Origin: Bacteroidales bacterium
GTDB lineage: Bacteria > Bacteroidota > Bacteroidia > Bacteroidales > WCHB1-69
Reading direction: 5' to 3'
Length of the DNA stretch: 45,756 nt
NCBI GenBank assembly: GCA_017525505.1
Contig: JAFXSR010000041.1
Coordinates: forward strand, 1 to 45,756
The first letter of the stretch is position 1. Each line of letters begins with the position of its first letter. Shown here in pieces: positions 32,931 to 41,907 of the stretch. A model generated the notes under the pieces. It had not been told where the DNA came from and ran no database searches. It saw nothing but the letters and a program-made list of their open reading frames with translations. The position numbers and the translations under genes were made by a program.

Positions 32931-34325
32931 ATGAATTACGATTTGATAGTTATCGGGAGCGGTCCCGGAGGTTATGTGGCAGCCATCAGAGCCAGCCAGT
33001 TAAAGATGAAAGTCGCCATTGTTGAACGCGCTGAAGTGGGAGGCATTTGCCTCAACTGGGGATGTATTCCCACCAAGGCTCTGCTGAAATCGGCGCAGGT
33101 TTTCAACTATGCCAAACACGCCGCCAACTATGGCATCACCATCGAGGGTGAGGTGAAAGCCGACTTTGAGGCCGTTGTGAAACGCAGCCGCACCGTGGCC
33201 GAGATGATGAGCAAGGGTGTGCAATTTCTGCTCAAGAAGAACAATGTGGATGTCATCAACGGCTTCGGCAAAATCGTGAAAGACAAGAAAGTGGAAGTGA
33301 CCAAAGCCGATGGAACAACAGAAATATTTGAGGCACAGCATATTATATTAGCCACCGGAGCCCGTTCACGCTCTTTGCCCAACGTACAGCAAGATGGCAA
33401 AAAGATTATCGGTTATCGCGAGGCGCTGACCCTGCCCAAGTTGCCCGCCAGCATGGTGGTGATGGGTTCGGGTGCCATCGGCAGCGAATTGGCCTTTTTC
33501 TATGCCTCCATGGGCACCAAGGTGACGATTGTGGAATATTTGCCCAATCTGGTTCCCGTAGAAGACGAGGAAATTTCGAAACAATTGGAGCGTTCTTTCC
33601 GCAAAGCCGGCATCAAGACCATGACCTCCGCCGCAGTGGAAAGTGTGGACACCACTGGCGAGTTGTGCAAGGTTTCCGTCAAAGACGCCAAAGGCAACAT
33701 GACGGAACTGGAATGCGAAATCGTGCTGTCCGCAGTCGGAGTCATCACCAACCTTGAAGGCATTGGCTTGGAGGAATACGGAGTGGCATTCGAAAGAGGG
33801 AAAATCACGGTAGATGACTATTACCGCACCAACCAGGAAGGCATTTACGCTATTGGCGACATTGTGCATGGTCCCGCTTTAGCACATGTGGCTTCTCACG
33901 AAGCTTTGGTATGTGTGGAGAAGATTGCAGGTTTGGATCCAAAACCGGTAGATTACAGCAACATTCCCGGCTGCACCTATACCACTCCGGAGATTGCCTC
34001 TGTGGGCCTGACCGAGCGCAAATGTGTGGAGCAAGGCCGTGACATCCTGATCGGCAAGTTCCCCTTCACCGCATCGGGTAAGGCCACCGCGTCAGGCAGT
34101 CGCGACGGCATGGTGAAACTGATTTTTGACAAGAACACGGGCGAATGGCTCGGTTGCCACCTCATCGGCGACAATGTCACCGAGATGATTTCCGGTGCTG
34201 TGCTGGCCCGCAGCATGAAAGTAACCGGACCCGACATCATCCACGCCGTGCATCCGCATCCCACATTGTCTGAGGCTATTATGGAAGCCGCTGCCGCCGC
34301 TTACGGCGAATGTGTGCACTTGTAA
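32931..34325 (+). CDS. lpdA: Dihydrolipoyl dehydrogenase (E3)
   Basis: A 464-residue flavoprotein of standard length. The FAD motif GSGPGGYVAA begins at residue 9, the redox disulfide is GGICLNWGCIPTK (Cys40 and Cys45), the NAD site includes VMGSGAIGSELAFFYASMG, AIGDIVHG is the second FAD contact, and the C-terminal HPHPTLSEAIMEAA carries the catalytic His-Glu pair. It reoxidises dihydrolipoamide of 2-oxoacid dehydrogenase complexes or of the glycine cleavage H protein. No E1, E2 or gcv gene lies next to it, so it may serve several complexes. It has its own promoter and a strong terminator, and is therefore a single-gene unit. Confidence 0.97.
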   Translation: MNYDLIVIGSGPGGYVAAIRASQLKMKVAIVERAEVGGICLNWGCIPTKALLKSAQVFNYAKHAANYGITIEGEVKADFEAVVKRSRTVAEMMSKGVQFLLKKNNVDVINGFGKIVKDKKVEVTKADGTTEIFEAQHIILATGARSRSLPNVQQDGKKIIGYREALTLPKLPASMVVMGSGAIGSELAFFYASMGTKVTIVEYLPNLVPVEDEEISKQLERSFRKAGIKTMTSAAVESVDTTGELCKVSVKDAKGNMTELECEIVLSAVGVITNLEGIGLEEYGVAFERGKITVDDYYRTNQEGIYAIGDIVHGPALAHVASHEALVCVEKIAGLDPKPVDYSNIPGCTYTTPEIASVGLTERKCVEQGRDILIGKFPFTASGKATASGSRDGMVKLIFDKNTGEWLGCHLIGDNVTEMISGAVLARSMKVTGPDIIHAVHPHPTLSEAIMEAAAAAYGECVHL

Positions 34326-34340
34326 AATTTCACCACAGAA

Positions 34341-34379
34341 AAAAACTCAAAAACGCAAGCAACGTTTTTGAGTTTTTTT
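34341..34379 (+). terminator. Rho-independent terminator of lpdA
   Basis: A perfect 15-bp stem (34341-34355 with 34363-34377) around a seven-base loop, running into seven T. The A-run before the stem would also let it work on the other strand, but no - strand gene ends here. Confidence 0.9.
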
Positions 34380-34410
34380 CGTCTTATCTAAATTGAAGCT
34401 TAACAACAAC

Positions 34411-35346
34411 ATGGAAAGGATTGTACTTTGCCTTCTGGTTTTCCTGTCGGCCTGCCTTTGCTCTTTTGCGCAAAGCCGCGGCAACACTCAATCGTCAGGA
34501 AACAAGAAAACGGAGCAAAGCGACAATATCAAGGACAAAGGCTTTGATATCATCTTTGCCGGTGGTTGTTATATCGGCTCCAAATACAATGCCCAATACT
34601 ACAGCGGTGATTATGCCAACGAGAACAATCTTAACTTCCTTTTCGGCAACAAATACCGATACGATGAGATTAACCAGATGATCAAAGATTATTACCCCTA
34701 TATAGGCGACTCTATTCATTACGATAATAAGAAAAGCCCACTAGGCAACATGAAATACAGGGTCGCGGTAATGATTCAATTAGGTATTAGGTATAAATTC
34801 AACAAAAATTGGAGTATCCAATTGGTGTACTCCTTCGCCCGTCTCAAAGCCAACGGCCAGTTCCGACTATTCTATGAAGCGCCACCGGGCAACTACCATA
34901 CCGGCATGTTGGACAACCAGTATATTTTGGGTAAGGAAGACCGCTCGCTCATAGACCTTTCGGCCTGCTATCACTTCACCACCAGATCCATCGTCAAACC
35001 CTTTATTGAAGCGGGAATACAGTTTAACTTTGTCCGAGTGAAAAGTATGGAAGCTGTTTTTTACGATAATAACAACAACAAGATCAAAAGCTACAGTTTC
35101 ATCAACGACTTGCAAAACTATGTGCCCGGAGTGCAGTCCGATGGTACCATTGTCAAGTACGGCGGTCCCGGTTTTGGTTTCTCGGCCTCGGCCGGAATAA
35201 AGATAGCGTTCAACAAATATGTCTCCATAGATCCCTGTCTTTACTTCAACGCCGGCAAATTCGGATTGGAAGGATACAGAAACTTTTCCTTTAATTTCGG
35301 CGCTTTGGTGAGGATTATCATGAACGACAGCATGTTTTCGAAATAA
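34411..35346 (+). CDS. Outer-membrane beta-barrel protein of unknown function
   Basis: About 311 residues from the ATG at 34411 (MERIVLCLLVFLSACLCSFAQ signal peptide); an upstream TTG at 34393 is less likely. The mature protein has a disordered, polar N-terminus (RGNTQSSGNKKTEQSDN) followed by amphipathic strands (AVMIQLGIRYKFNKNWSIQLVYSFARLK, LSACYHFTTRSIVKPFIEAGIQFNF, NFSFNFGALVRIIM), which fits an outer-membrane barrel of the porin-like type. There is an LSAC stretch in the signal peptide, but cleavage after FAQ by signal peptidase I is more likely. No function can be given. It lies 30 bases before the T9SS type B protein gene, so the two may act together. Confidence 0.75.
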   Translation: MERIVLCLLVFLSACLCSFAQSRGNTQSSGNKKTEQSDNIKDKGFDIIFAGGCYIGSKYNAQYYSGDYANENNLNFLFGNKYRYDEINQMIKDYYPYIGDSIHYDNKKSPLGNMKYRVAVMIQLGIRYKFNKNWSIQLVYSFARLKANGQFRLFYEAPPGNYHTGMLDNQYILGKEDRSLIDLSACYHFTTRSIVKPFIEAGIQFNFVRVKSMEAVFYDNNNNKIKSYSFINDLQNYVPGVQSDGTIVKYGGPGFGFSASAGIKIAFNKYVSIDPCLYFNAGKFGLEGYRNFSFNFGALVRIIMNDSMFSK

Positions 35347-35376
35347 AAATAACCAGCCATAAAAAACAACAGCAAC

Positions 35377-37734
35377 ATGAGAAGAATATTGACCGGCATC
35401 ATAGTGATTTTTTGCATCGCAACAATCCATGCACAATCCATCACCACCTCACAAGTTCCCAGCGGGACTACACCCGAGACATTTCTCAACAACAATTTCG
35501 CAGGTGAGGGGGTAAGGCTTGAACAGTGCAAATTCAACTGGAGTTCTGGCAATATCAATGGTTCTCAAGTGGGGACATTCGCCAACACCAACTCTTCTTT
35601 TCCCTTTTCATCAGGAATACTGCTAACCACGGGAAATATCAGTGTAGCGGAAGGGCCCAACAATTCCGGCAGTGAAAGTAGCACCACGGGGGTCAACCAT
35701 GCCTCCACGGATCCGGACCTGCAAGCCCTTATTCCGGGATACAGTCTCAGCAACGCCTCCGTACTGGAATTCAATTTTTACAGTGGAAGAAACGAAAACA
35801 ACAATGTCGTTTCCTTCAACTATATATTCGGGTCGGAGGAGTATCCTGAATTTGTGTGTTCTAACTACAATGATGTATTCGGTTTTTTCCTCTATGGTCC
35901 CGACCCCTTCAATTGCCAAGGCAACAATGTTACCAGAAACATTGCCATTATCCCAGGCAGTGGCGGATTGCCCGTAAGCATCAACGCTGTCAACAGCGGA
36001 AGTCCGGGAGGCAGCTATCCAGCCTCGGGATGCACCTCGCTTGCATACAGCCAGTTTTACCGTACCAACAATAACAATGCCATACAATACGACGGCTATA
36101 CCGCATACACATCCAGCGGGCAAACCGTAGGCATGACTGCCGAATCCCTCCTTTGTCCTTGTGCCGAATACAGAATGAAAATATCCATCTCCAATGTTGG
36201 TGACAACGCCTACGATTCGGGGGTGTTCTTGGAACAAGGCAGTTTCAAGATGCCCAAGTCTCTGACTGTGACCGACAGTATTTCACCCAGCGAAATGGAT
36301 CATAGCATTTCACCAAATGATATAGATACCGTTGTCCAAAACTGTAGTACCGCTGATATTCAAATGCATTACGGGGAACCTTTGGAATATAGCATGACCG
36401 TTGTATTAATCTCTGATGGGGGCACTGCTAACCAAGAGGATTTCAATGTTCTTCGACTCCGTGACAACGGGGACATTGACACCATTCGTAACGGAGATGA
36501 ATTCTTTTTCCTTGAAGGCGACACATTGGTAAATTTGAGAATGGAAGTCTCTGACGCCGCGCTTTTTGCGCCAAATGAAACCAAAACAGTGCAACTGGTA
36601 CTCAAAAGCATCCTGTGTTCATCATTCAGATACTTGAATGGCACTGTAGAAGAAAGGGCGCAATACGACACGCTGAAATACGTGATAACGGGAAACAAGC
36701 GCTTCACTTTGACCAGCGACTCCGTATTTTACTGTGACCGTTGCGAGCATGTGGCCATCCAAATGGAAGGAGGAACAGAGCCTCTACAATACAATTGGAC
36801 CCCTGCCACAAGTTTAGCCACCCCTCACGCAAAAGAAAGCAACTGCAATATCACCGAAAACACCACTTTCCAAGTGACGGTGAGCGACCGCTGGGGCTGC
36901 TTGGTGGACACCTGTTACCATACCGCCCTTGTTACCAGCACCCCTGTGCTGGAGGGTCACTACCACATCAGTCCCAACGTGATTTGCGTACCCGAGGAAG
37001 TGCAATTCAAATCTACCGCCACACCCGCATCCACCCACCGCTGGATTATCTATTCCAACGACATGCGGGACACCATATACGGTAACAATGAAACCTATAC
37101 CTTTACTGAACCGGGATATTACTCTATTGACTACAAGGCCTACGAGGCCGAAGCCTGTGCTGCGGAAATCTCGCTGATTAACTATATCAATGCCGGTTTA
37201 CAGCCCACCGCATCCTTCTTCTTCGACCCTGCCGAGGCGGAAGTGGGACAAACCGTGATGTTCACCAATGAATCCACCGGCTTGAATATTCACTACAACT
37301 GGAGCTTCGGTGACGGCACCAACAGCACCGAGGAAAATCCCTCCCATGTATATAACTCGGAGAACAGCGAAAACTACAATGTCATTCTCACGGTAGCTGA
37401 CGATGCTGGATGTCAGGATATGTTCACTCTGCCGGTTCCCGTCGTAGATAACCATGTGCTGTATGTGCCCAACACCTTCACGCCCAACAAAGACGGCATC
37501 AACGACATCTTTCTGCCCGTGGTAGCCTGCGTGGCAAAATATTACATCATCATCTATGACCGCAGCGGCAGCATAGTCTTTTTCTCTGACAATCCGGAAA
37601 TAGGATGGAACGGCAATCTACCCACCGGACAACCGTGCCCGACGGGAGTATATTCTTACTATATCAATTACGTCCGTTTCAACAATCTGAAACAGGAACT
37701 CATCAAAATCGGAAATATCAACCTTATCCGTTAA
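35377..37734 (+). CDS. Choice-of-anchor L / PKD protein with a T9SS type B sorting domain
   Basis: A 785-residue surface protein with a signal peptide (ending IHAQ). Residues about 75-290 (SGILLTTGNIS, DPDLQALIPGYSLSNASVLEFNF, NYIFGSEEYPEFVCSNYNDVFGFFLYGP, NVGDNAYDSGVFLEQGSF) match the choice-of-anchor L domain. A cysteine-rich Ig-like part follows, then a PKD domain at about 590-670 (NWSFGDGTNSTEENPSHVY). The last 95 residues (YVPNTFTPNKDGINDIFLP, YDRSGSIVF, GWNGNLPTGQPCPTGVYSYYINY) are the gliding-motility-associated or type B T9SS sorting domain. It should be exported by the T9SS and displayed on the surface, probably as an adhesin. It is adjacent to a barrel protein and an M16 peptidase; its stop is directly followed by the ATG of the peptidase. 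Confidence 0.93.
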   Translation: MRRILTGIIVIFCIATIHAQSITTSQVPSGTTPETFLNNNFAGEGVRLEQCKFNWSSGNINGSQVGTFANTNSSFPFSSGILLTTGNISVAEGPNNSGSESSTTGVNHASTDPDLQALIPGYSLSNASVLEFNFYSGRNENNNVVSFNYIFGSEEYPEFVCSNYNDVFGFFLYGPDPFNCQGNNVTRNIAIIPGSGGLPVSINAVNSGSPGGSYPASGCTSLAYSQFYRTNNNNAIQYDGYTAYTSSGQTVGMTAESLLCPCAEYRMKISISNVGDNAYDSGVFLEQGSFKMPKSLTVTDSISPSEMDHSISPNDIDTVVQNCSTADIQMHYGEPLEYSMTVVLISDGGTANQEDFNVLRLRDNGDIDTIRNGDEFFFLEGDTLVNLRMEVSDAALFAPNETKTVQLVLKSILCSSFRYLNGTVEERAQYDTLKYVITGNKRFTLTSDSVFYCDRCEHVAIQMEGGTEPLQYNWTPATSLATPHAKESNCNITENTTFQVTVSDRWGCLVDTCYHTALVTSTPVLEGHYHISPNVICVPEEVQFKSTATPASTHRWIIYSNDMRDTIYGNNETYTFTEPGYYSIDYKAYEAEACAAEISLINYINAGLQPTASFFFDPAEAEVGQTVMFTNESTGLNIHYNWSFGDGTNSTEENPSHVYNSENSENYNVILTVADDAGCQDMFTLPVPVVDNHVLYVPNTFTPNKDGINDIFLPVVACVAKYYIIIYDRSGSIVFFSDNPEIGWNGNLPTGQPCPTGVYSYYINYVRFNNLKQELIKIGNINLIR

Positions 37735-38979
37735 ATGCCACTTCAATTTCAACGACATATTCTGTCCAACGGACTGCGTTTGATTGTCCACGAAGACCCC
37801 AGCACACCGCTGGCCTCCTGCAATGTAGTGTATCGTGTCGGCTCACGGGATGAGAATCCCGAGTTGACCGGTATGGCGCATCTGTTCGAGCATTTCATGT
37901 TCACAGGATCCAAGAACATTGCCGACTTCGACGCCCAGTTGCAAAGCGTGGGAGCCATCAACAATGCCTACACCACACAAGACATCACGCATTACTATAT
38001 CACCCTGCCGGCTGTCAACATCGAACATGCCCTGTGGCTGGAATCCGACCGCATGATGGAACTCGCCTTTCAGCAGGAAAAATTAGACATACAGAAACAC
38101 GTGGTCATCGAGGAATTCAAGGAGAACTTCCTGAACCGACCATACGGAGACCTATGGCTGCTGTACAACCAGTTTTATTTCCAGAAACATCCTTATCAAT
38201 GGCTGCCTATCGGCAAGGAAATCAGCCACATCGAAAAGGTGAGCATGGAAGACATGAAGAATTTCTTCTATCGTTTTTACCGACCTAACAATGCGGTGCT
38301 GACCATTTCGGGAAATGTGCATTTTGAGGAAATAGTGCCAATGGTAGAAAAATGGTTTGGTCCCATTCCCCCCGGTCCTGCATTGGAACGACAGTACCCT
38401 CAAGAAGACCACCCGACCCAGCACCGTTTGTATGAGGTGGAACGGAATGTGCCTGCCGACATGCTCTTCAAAGGCTGGCCCACCTGCGGCAGATTAGACA
38501 AGGATTTCTATGCTTACGATATGTTATCCGACTTGTTTGGAAGTGGACAATCCTCCTATCTTTACAAGAAATTTGTAATGGAGGATGCTATTTTCACAGA
38601 CATAAGTGCATACATTACAGGAACATTAGACCCCGGAGTCTTTATTATTGGCGGACGACCTGCAGAGGGAGTGAGCGTTGAGGAGGCCGACCGTAAACTG
38701 AATGACCTTATCTATCAGCTTCCGGAAAACAACATCAGTTCACACGATTTGCAAAAGGTTAAAAACCGTGTGGAATCCATCATTTTACAAAATGACATTA
38801 AAATTGAAGACCGTTCCTCTTCCCTGGCGGTAGCAGAATGTTTCAGCCGTGCGGAGGATTTCAATAACGAAACACAACGCTATTTCGCTGTCAGCGAAGA
38901 ACAGATTAACACACTGTGCAACAACATGTTCCGACAGGAGCAGGAAACCACAATGTACTACCGAGCAGTTGACAGTTAA
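37735..38979 (+). CDS. M16-family zinc metallopeptidase
   Basis: A 414-residue protein with the inverted zinc motif HLFEH (His49, Glu52, His53) and the third ligand region downstream (VVIEEFKENFLNRPYGD). This is the pitrilysin/insulinase family single-subunit form with an active N-terminal half and a C-terminal M16C domain (SSYLYKKFVMEDAIFTDISAY). There is no signal peptide, so it is likely cytoplasmic unless exported another way. It degrades oligopeptides or processes leader peptides. The gene begins on the base after the stop of the surface-protein gene (TAA-ATG), so they share a transcript. Whether the proteolysis relates to the surface protein is not known. Confidence 0.92.
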   Translation: MPLQFQRHILSNGLRLIVHEDPSTPLASCNVVYRVGSRDENPELTGMAHLFEHFMFTGSKNIADFDAQLQSVGAINNAYTTQDITHYYITLPAVNIEHALWLESDRMMELAFQQEKLDIQKHVVIEEFKENFLNRPYGDLWLLYNQFYFQKHPYQWLPIGKEISHIEKVSMEDMKNFFYRFYRPNNAVLTISGNVHFEEIVPMVEKWFGPIPPGPALERQYPQEDHPTQHRLYEVERNVPADMLFKGWPTCGRLDKDFYAYDMLSDLFGSGQSSYLYKKFVMEDAIFTDISAYITGTLDPGVFIIGGRPAEGVSVEEADRKLNDLIYQLPENNISSHDLQKVKNRVESIILQNDIKIEDRSSSLAVAECFSRAEDFNNETQRYFAVSEEQINTLCNNMFRQEQETTMYYRAVDS

Positions 38980-39040
38980 CAATTGATAGTTGACAGCGAC
39001 AATTAATAATTATTCATTGTTCATTATTAACTATTAATTG
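38966..39040. repeat. AT-rich intergenic repeat cluster
   Basis: AGTTGACAG occurs twice (38967-38975 and 38988-38996). Next to it an inverted repeat pairs CAATTAATA (39000-39008) with TATTAATTG (39032-39040). The cluster fills the gap between the convergent M16 and murG genes. It may be a relic repeat or a bidirectional terminator; there is no clear T-run. Confidence 0.5.
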
Positions 39041-40134
39041 GAAAGGATTTCCTTGATAATCAAGTCTATCGCATTGGGTTGGGCGAGTTTGAGAATGTTT
39101 TCGCTCATGGTTTGGCATCTGTTTTCATCCTGAATCAGATGGATAAGCTGATCCATCAATTTGCTTTCCGCCTGGCTGTCAGGAATCATAATGGCGGCGT
39201 CCTTGTCCACCAAAGCTTGGGCATTCTTAGTTTGATGATCTTCGGCGGCGAAAGGGAAAGGCACCAAGATGGTGGGCACACCCACCACACAAAGTTCGGC
39301 AATGGCCAACGCGCCGGCACGCGACACAATCACATCCGCCATGCTATAAGCATCGTTCATGTTCTTGATGAAAGGCACAATCTTGATGTTCTCATTTTGT
39401 CGTGCCAGCAACTCCGGAGAAATAGTCTTGTAAAATGACTCGCCTGTCTGCCAAAGCAGCTGCACATTCATCTCTTTCAGTCTGTCGAGGCCTTTTTCCA
39501 TACACTGGTTGATGGTTCGGGCACCCAGACTGCCCCCCACCACCAATATGGTTTTCTTTTCTTTGGAAAAACCGAAGAACTCGTAGGCATTATCATCTTT
39601 CCGCACCATATTCAGGATTTCAGCACGGATAGGGTTGCCTGTCTTAACAATCTTCTCTGCCGGAAAAAATTTTTCCAGTCCGTCGTAAGCCACACAGATT
39701 TTTTTCGCCTTGGCCGAAAGAATCTTATTGGTAACGCCAGGATAGGAATTCTGTTCCTGCAAGAGGGTAGGAATTCCCAGACTGCTGGCTGCCTGCAAGG
39801 CTGGACCGCTGGCGAAGCCCCCTACCCCAATGGCCATATCAGGATTGAAATCCTTAATAATCTGTTTGGCCCGGCGCATGGTCTTCATCAACAAGAACGG
39901 CAATTTCACATTGCTGACCAAGGCCTTCAGCGAGAAACTGCGGTTAATACCGTAAACATCCAATCCCTCAATAGGATAGCCTGCTTCGGGCACTCTTTTC
40001 ATTTCCATTTTACCTTTTGCCCCTATAAACAAAATATCAGCATCAGGGATAGCCTTTTTCAAACCATTGGCAATAGCGAGAGCCGGGAAAATATGGCCAC
40101 CGGTGCCGCCTCCAGAAATGATAAACCGTTTCAT
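39034..40134 (-). CDS. murG: UDP-GlcNAc:lipid I glycosyltransferase MurG
   Basis: 366 residues from the ATG at 40134 (MKRFIISGGGTGGHIFPALAIA), which matches known MurG length; the upstream ATG at 40170 would add 12 residues without similarity. The membrane-binding GGGTGGH loop, GGFASGPALQAAS, LQEQNSYPG, VVGGSLGARTIN, SRAGALAIAELCVVGVPTILVPFPFAAEDHQTKNAQ and the donor-site glutamine are all present. The enzyme transfers N-acetylglucosamine to lipid I at the inner membrane, giving lipid II for peptidoglycan. Division genes that commonly surround murG are absent here, so it has been moved away from the dcw cluster. It lies 72 bases after guaA. Confidence 0.96.
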   Translation of the reverse strand: MKRFIISGGGTGGHIFPALAIANGLKKAIPDADILFIGAKGKMEMKRVPEAGYPIEGLDVYGINRSFSLKALVSNVKLPFLLMKTMRRAKQIIKDFNPDMAIGVGGFASGPALQAASSLGIPTLLQEQNSYPGVTNKILSAKAKKICVAYDGLEKFFPAEKIVKTGNPIRAEILNMVRKDDNAYEFFGFSKEKKTILVVGGSLGARTINQCMEKGLDRLKEMNVQLLWQTGESFYKTISPELLARQNENIKIVPFIKNMNDAYSMADVIVSRAGALAIAELCVVGVPTILVPFPFAAEDHQTKNAQALVDKDAAIMIPDSQAESKLMDQLIHLIQDENRCQTMSENILKLAQPNAIDLIIKEILSN

Positions 40135-40153
40135 ATCAATATCATTTAATGGC

Positions 40154-40177
40154 AGAGGCGTTGCATGCAACGCCTCT
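40154..40177. repeat. Perfect 24-base palindrome between murG and guaA
   Basis: The left half AGAGGCGTTGCA pairs exactly with the right half TGCAACGCCTCT without a spacer. It lies 29 bases after the guaA stop. It has no T-run, so it is a poor intrinsic terminator. Its form is that of a REP-like palindromic element found between genes in many Bacteroidota genomes (from memory). Confidence 0.75.
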
Positions 40178-40206
40178 AATTATTTCATGTATTTTATCGC
40201 ATCAAA

Positions 40207-41811
40207 TTACTCCCACTCGATTGTTGCGGGTGGTTTTGAACTGATGTCATAGCATACTCTGTTCACGCCCTTCACCTTGTTAATGATCTCGTTGGACACT
40301 TTCGCCATGAACTCGTAAGGCAGATGAGCCCAGTCGGCAGTCATGGCGTCGGTGCTGGTCACAGCACGGAGGGCCACAGCACGCTCGTAAGTACGCTCAT
40401 CGCCCATCACGCCCACACTCTTGATAGGCAGCAGAATCACACCAGCCTGCCAAATCTGATCGTATAAAGAGACTTCTATTTCGCCATTGCTCATATTGGC
40501 GGGCACACCGGCGGCCAATACTTTGCGGGCATCCTCGCCACTCAGTTTGACCTTCCAATCGCGAAGCCCTTGAATGAAAATATCGTCGGCATCTTGCAGA
40601 ATACGCACTTTTTCGGGGGTGATATCACCCAAGATACGCACGGCCAGTCCTGGACCGGGGAAGGGGTGGCGGGTAATCAGATGTTCGGGCATACCCAACT
40701 GGCGACCCACACGGCGCACCTCATCTTTGAACAGCCATTTCAGCGGCTCGCACAGTTTCAGGTGCATCTTTTCGGGCAGTCCACCCACATTATGATGGCT
40801 CTTGATGACCATGCCCGTGATGCTGAGACTCTCAATCCGGTCGGGATAAATGGTACCCTGCGCCAACCACTTGGCATCGGTAATCTTCTGGGCTTCCTCG
40901 TTGAACACATCGATAAAGCCGGCACCAATAATTTTGCGCTTGCGCTCGGGATCGGAAACGCCTTCCAATTCCTTGAAGAACTTGGCGGAAGCATCCACGC
41001 CTATGACATTCAAGCCCAAGCCTTCATAATCACGCATCACATTCTGGAACTCATTCTTGCGCAACAGGCCATGGTCCACAAAAATACAAGTCAAATTCTT
41101 GCCAATAGCACGGCTCAACAGCACGGCACAAACGGAGGAATCCACGCCACCGCTCAGACCGAGAATCACACGGTCGTTGCCGATCTGCTCTTTCAACTCC
41201 GCCACCGTAGTGTCCACGAAAGATGCCGGGCTCCATGTTTGGTGGCCGCCACAAATACCCACCACGAAATTCTTCAGCAGCTGGGTGCCTTGCACGGTAT
41301 GGAACACTTCGGGATGGAACTGCACGCCCCAGACATTTTCATTATCAAACTGATAAGCTGCAAACTCCACTTTGTCAGTAGAAGCAATTTTATGACAATT
41401 TTCCGGCAAACGGGTAATGGTATCGCCATGGCTCATCCATACTTGTGAATTGGCGTGGAAGCCCTTGAACAGTGGATTTTCCTGGTCGAAAGAAGCCAGA
41501 TTCGCGCGGCCATACTCGCGGCTGCCAGCGGGTTCCACCTTACCGCCATTGGTATGTGCCATATACTGGGCACCATAGCAGATACCCAAAATCGGATATT
41601 TCCCGCGAATTTCAGACAAATCGAGTTTGAACGCCTTCTCGTCGTACACGCTGAAAGGCGAACCGCTGAGGATAACACCTATCACATCAGGGTCATCTTT
41701 CGGGAACTTGTTATACGGCATAATCTCGCAGAACATATCCAGCTCGCGCACCCGTCGTCCTATCAACTGGGTGGTTTGCGAACCAAAATCAAGGATGATG
41801 ATTTTTTCCAT
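40207..41811 (-). CDS. guaA: GMP synthase (glutamine-hydrolysing)
   Basis: A 534-residue enzyme with all three parts. The class I glutamine amidotransferase has Cys78 in [10 protein letters not shown] and His166/Glu168 in GVQFHPEVF. The PP-loop ATPase has LSGGVDSSV (SGGVDSS at 220-226). The C-terminal dimerisation domain contains [14 protein letters not shown] and ends [11 protein letters not shown]. It converts XMP to GMP using glutamine and ATP in the cytoplasm. The length is typical. A -7 box at 41835-41842 gives it its own promoter. The stop is followed by a 24-base palindrome and then murG. Confidence 0.98.
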   Translation of the reverse strand: MEKIIILDFGSQTTQLIGRRVRELDMFCEIMPYNKFPKDDPDVIGVILSGSPFSVYDEKAFKLDLSEIRGKYPILGICYGAQYMAHTNGGKVEPAGSREYGRANLASFDQENPLFKGFHANSQVWMSHGDTITRLPENCHKIASTDKVEFAAYQFDNENVWGVQFHPEVFHTVQGTQLLKNFVVGICGGHQTWSPASFVDTTVAELKEQIGNDRVILGLSGGVDSSVCAVLLSRAIGKNLTCIFVDHGLLRKNEFQNVMRDYEGLGLNVIGVDASAKFFKELEGVSDPERKRKIIGAGFIDVFNEEAQKITDAKWLAQGTIYPDRIESLSITGMVIKSHHNVGGLPEKMHLKLCEPLKWLFKDEVRRVGRQLGMPEHLITRHPFPGPGLAVRILGDITPEKVRILQDADDIFIQGLRDWKVKLSGEDARKVLAAGVPANMSNGEIEVSLYDQIWQAGVILLPIKSVGVMGDERTYERAVALRAVTSTDAMTADWAHLPYEFMAKVSNEIINKVKGVNRVCYDISSKPPATIEWE

Positions 41812-41834
41812 AATCGTAATTCTAAATCAAAATA

Positions 41835-41842
41835 CAAAAATA
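41835..41842 (-). promoter_or_regulatory. -7 promoter box of guaA
   Basis: TATTTTTG on the - strand fits TAnnTTTG, 24 bases before the guaA ATG and inside the 96-base gap after priA. Confidence 0.55.
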
Positions 41843-41907
41843 AGAAAAATCCCTGAATCTTACCGAAAACTTTTTCCTTTTTTTCCGCAACAAAAAGCAA
41901 ATAGGCA

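Noticed and set aside
40154..40177. Intrinsic terminator of guaA
   Set aside because: The palindrome has no loop spacer and no T-run on the - strand, so intrinsic termination is doubtful.
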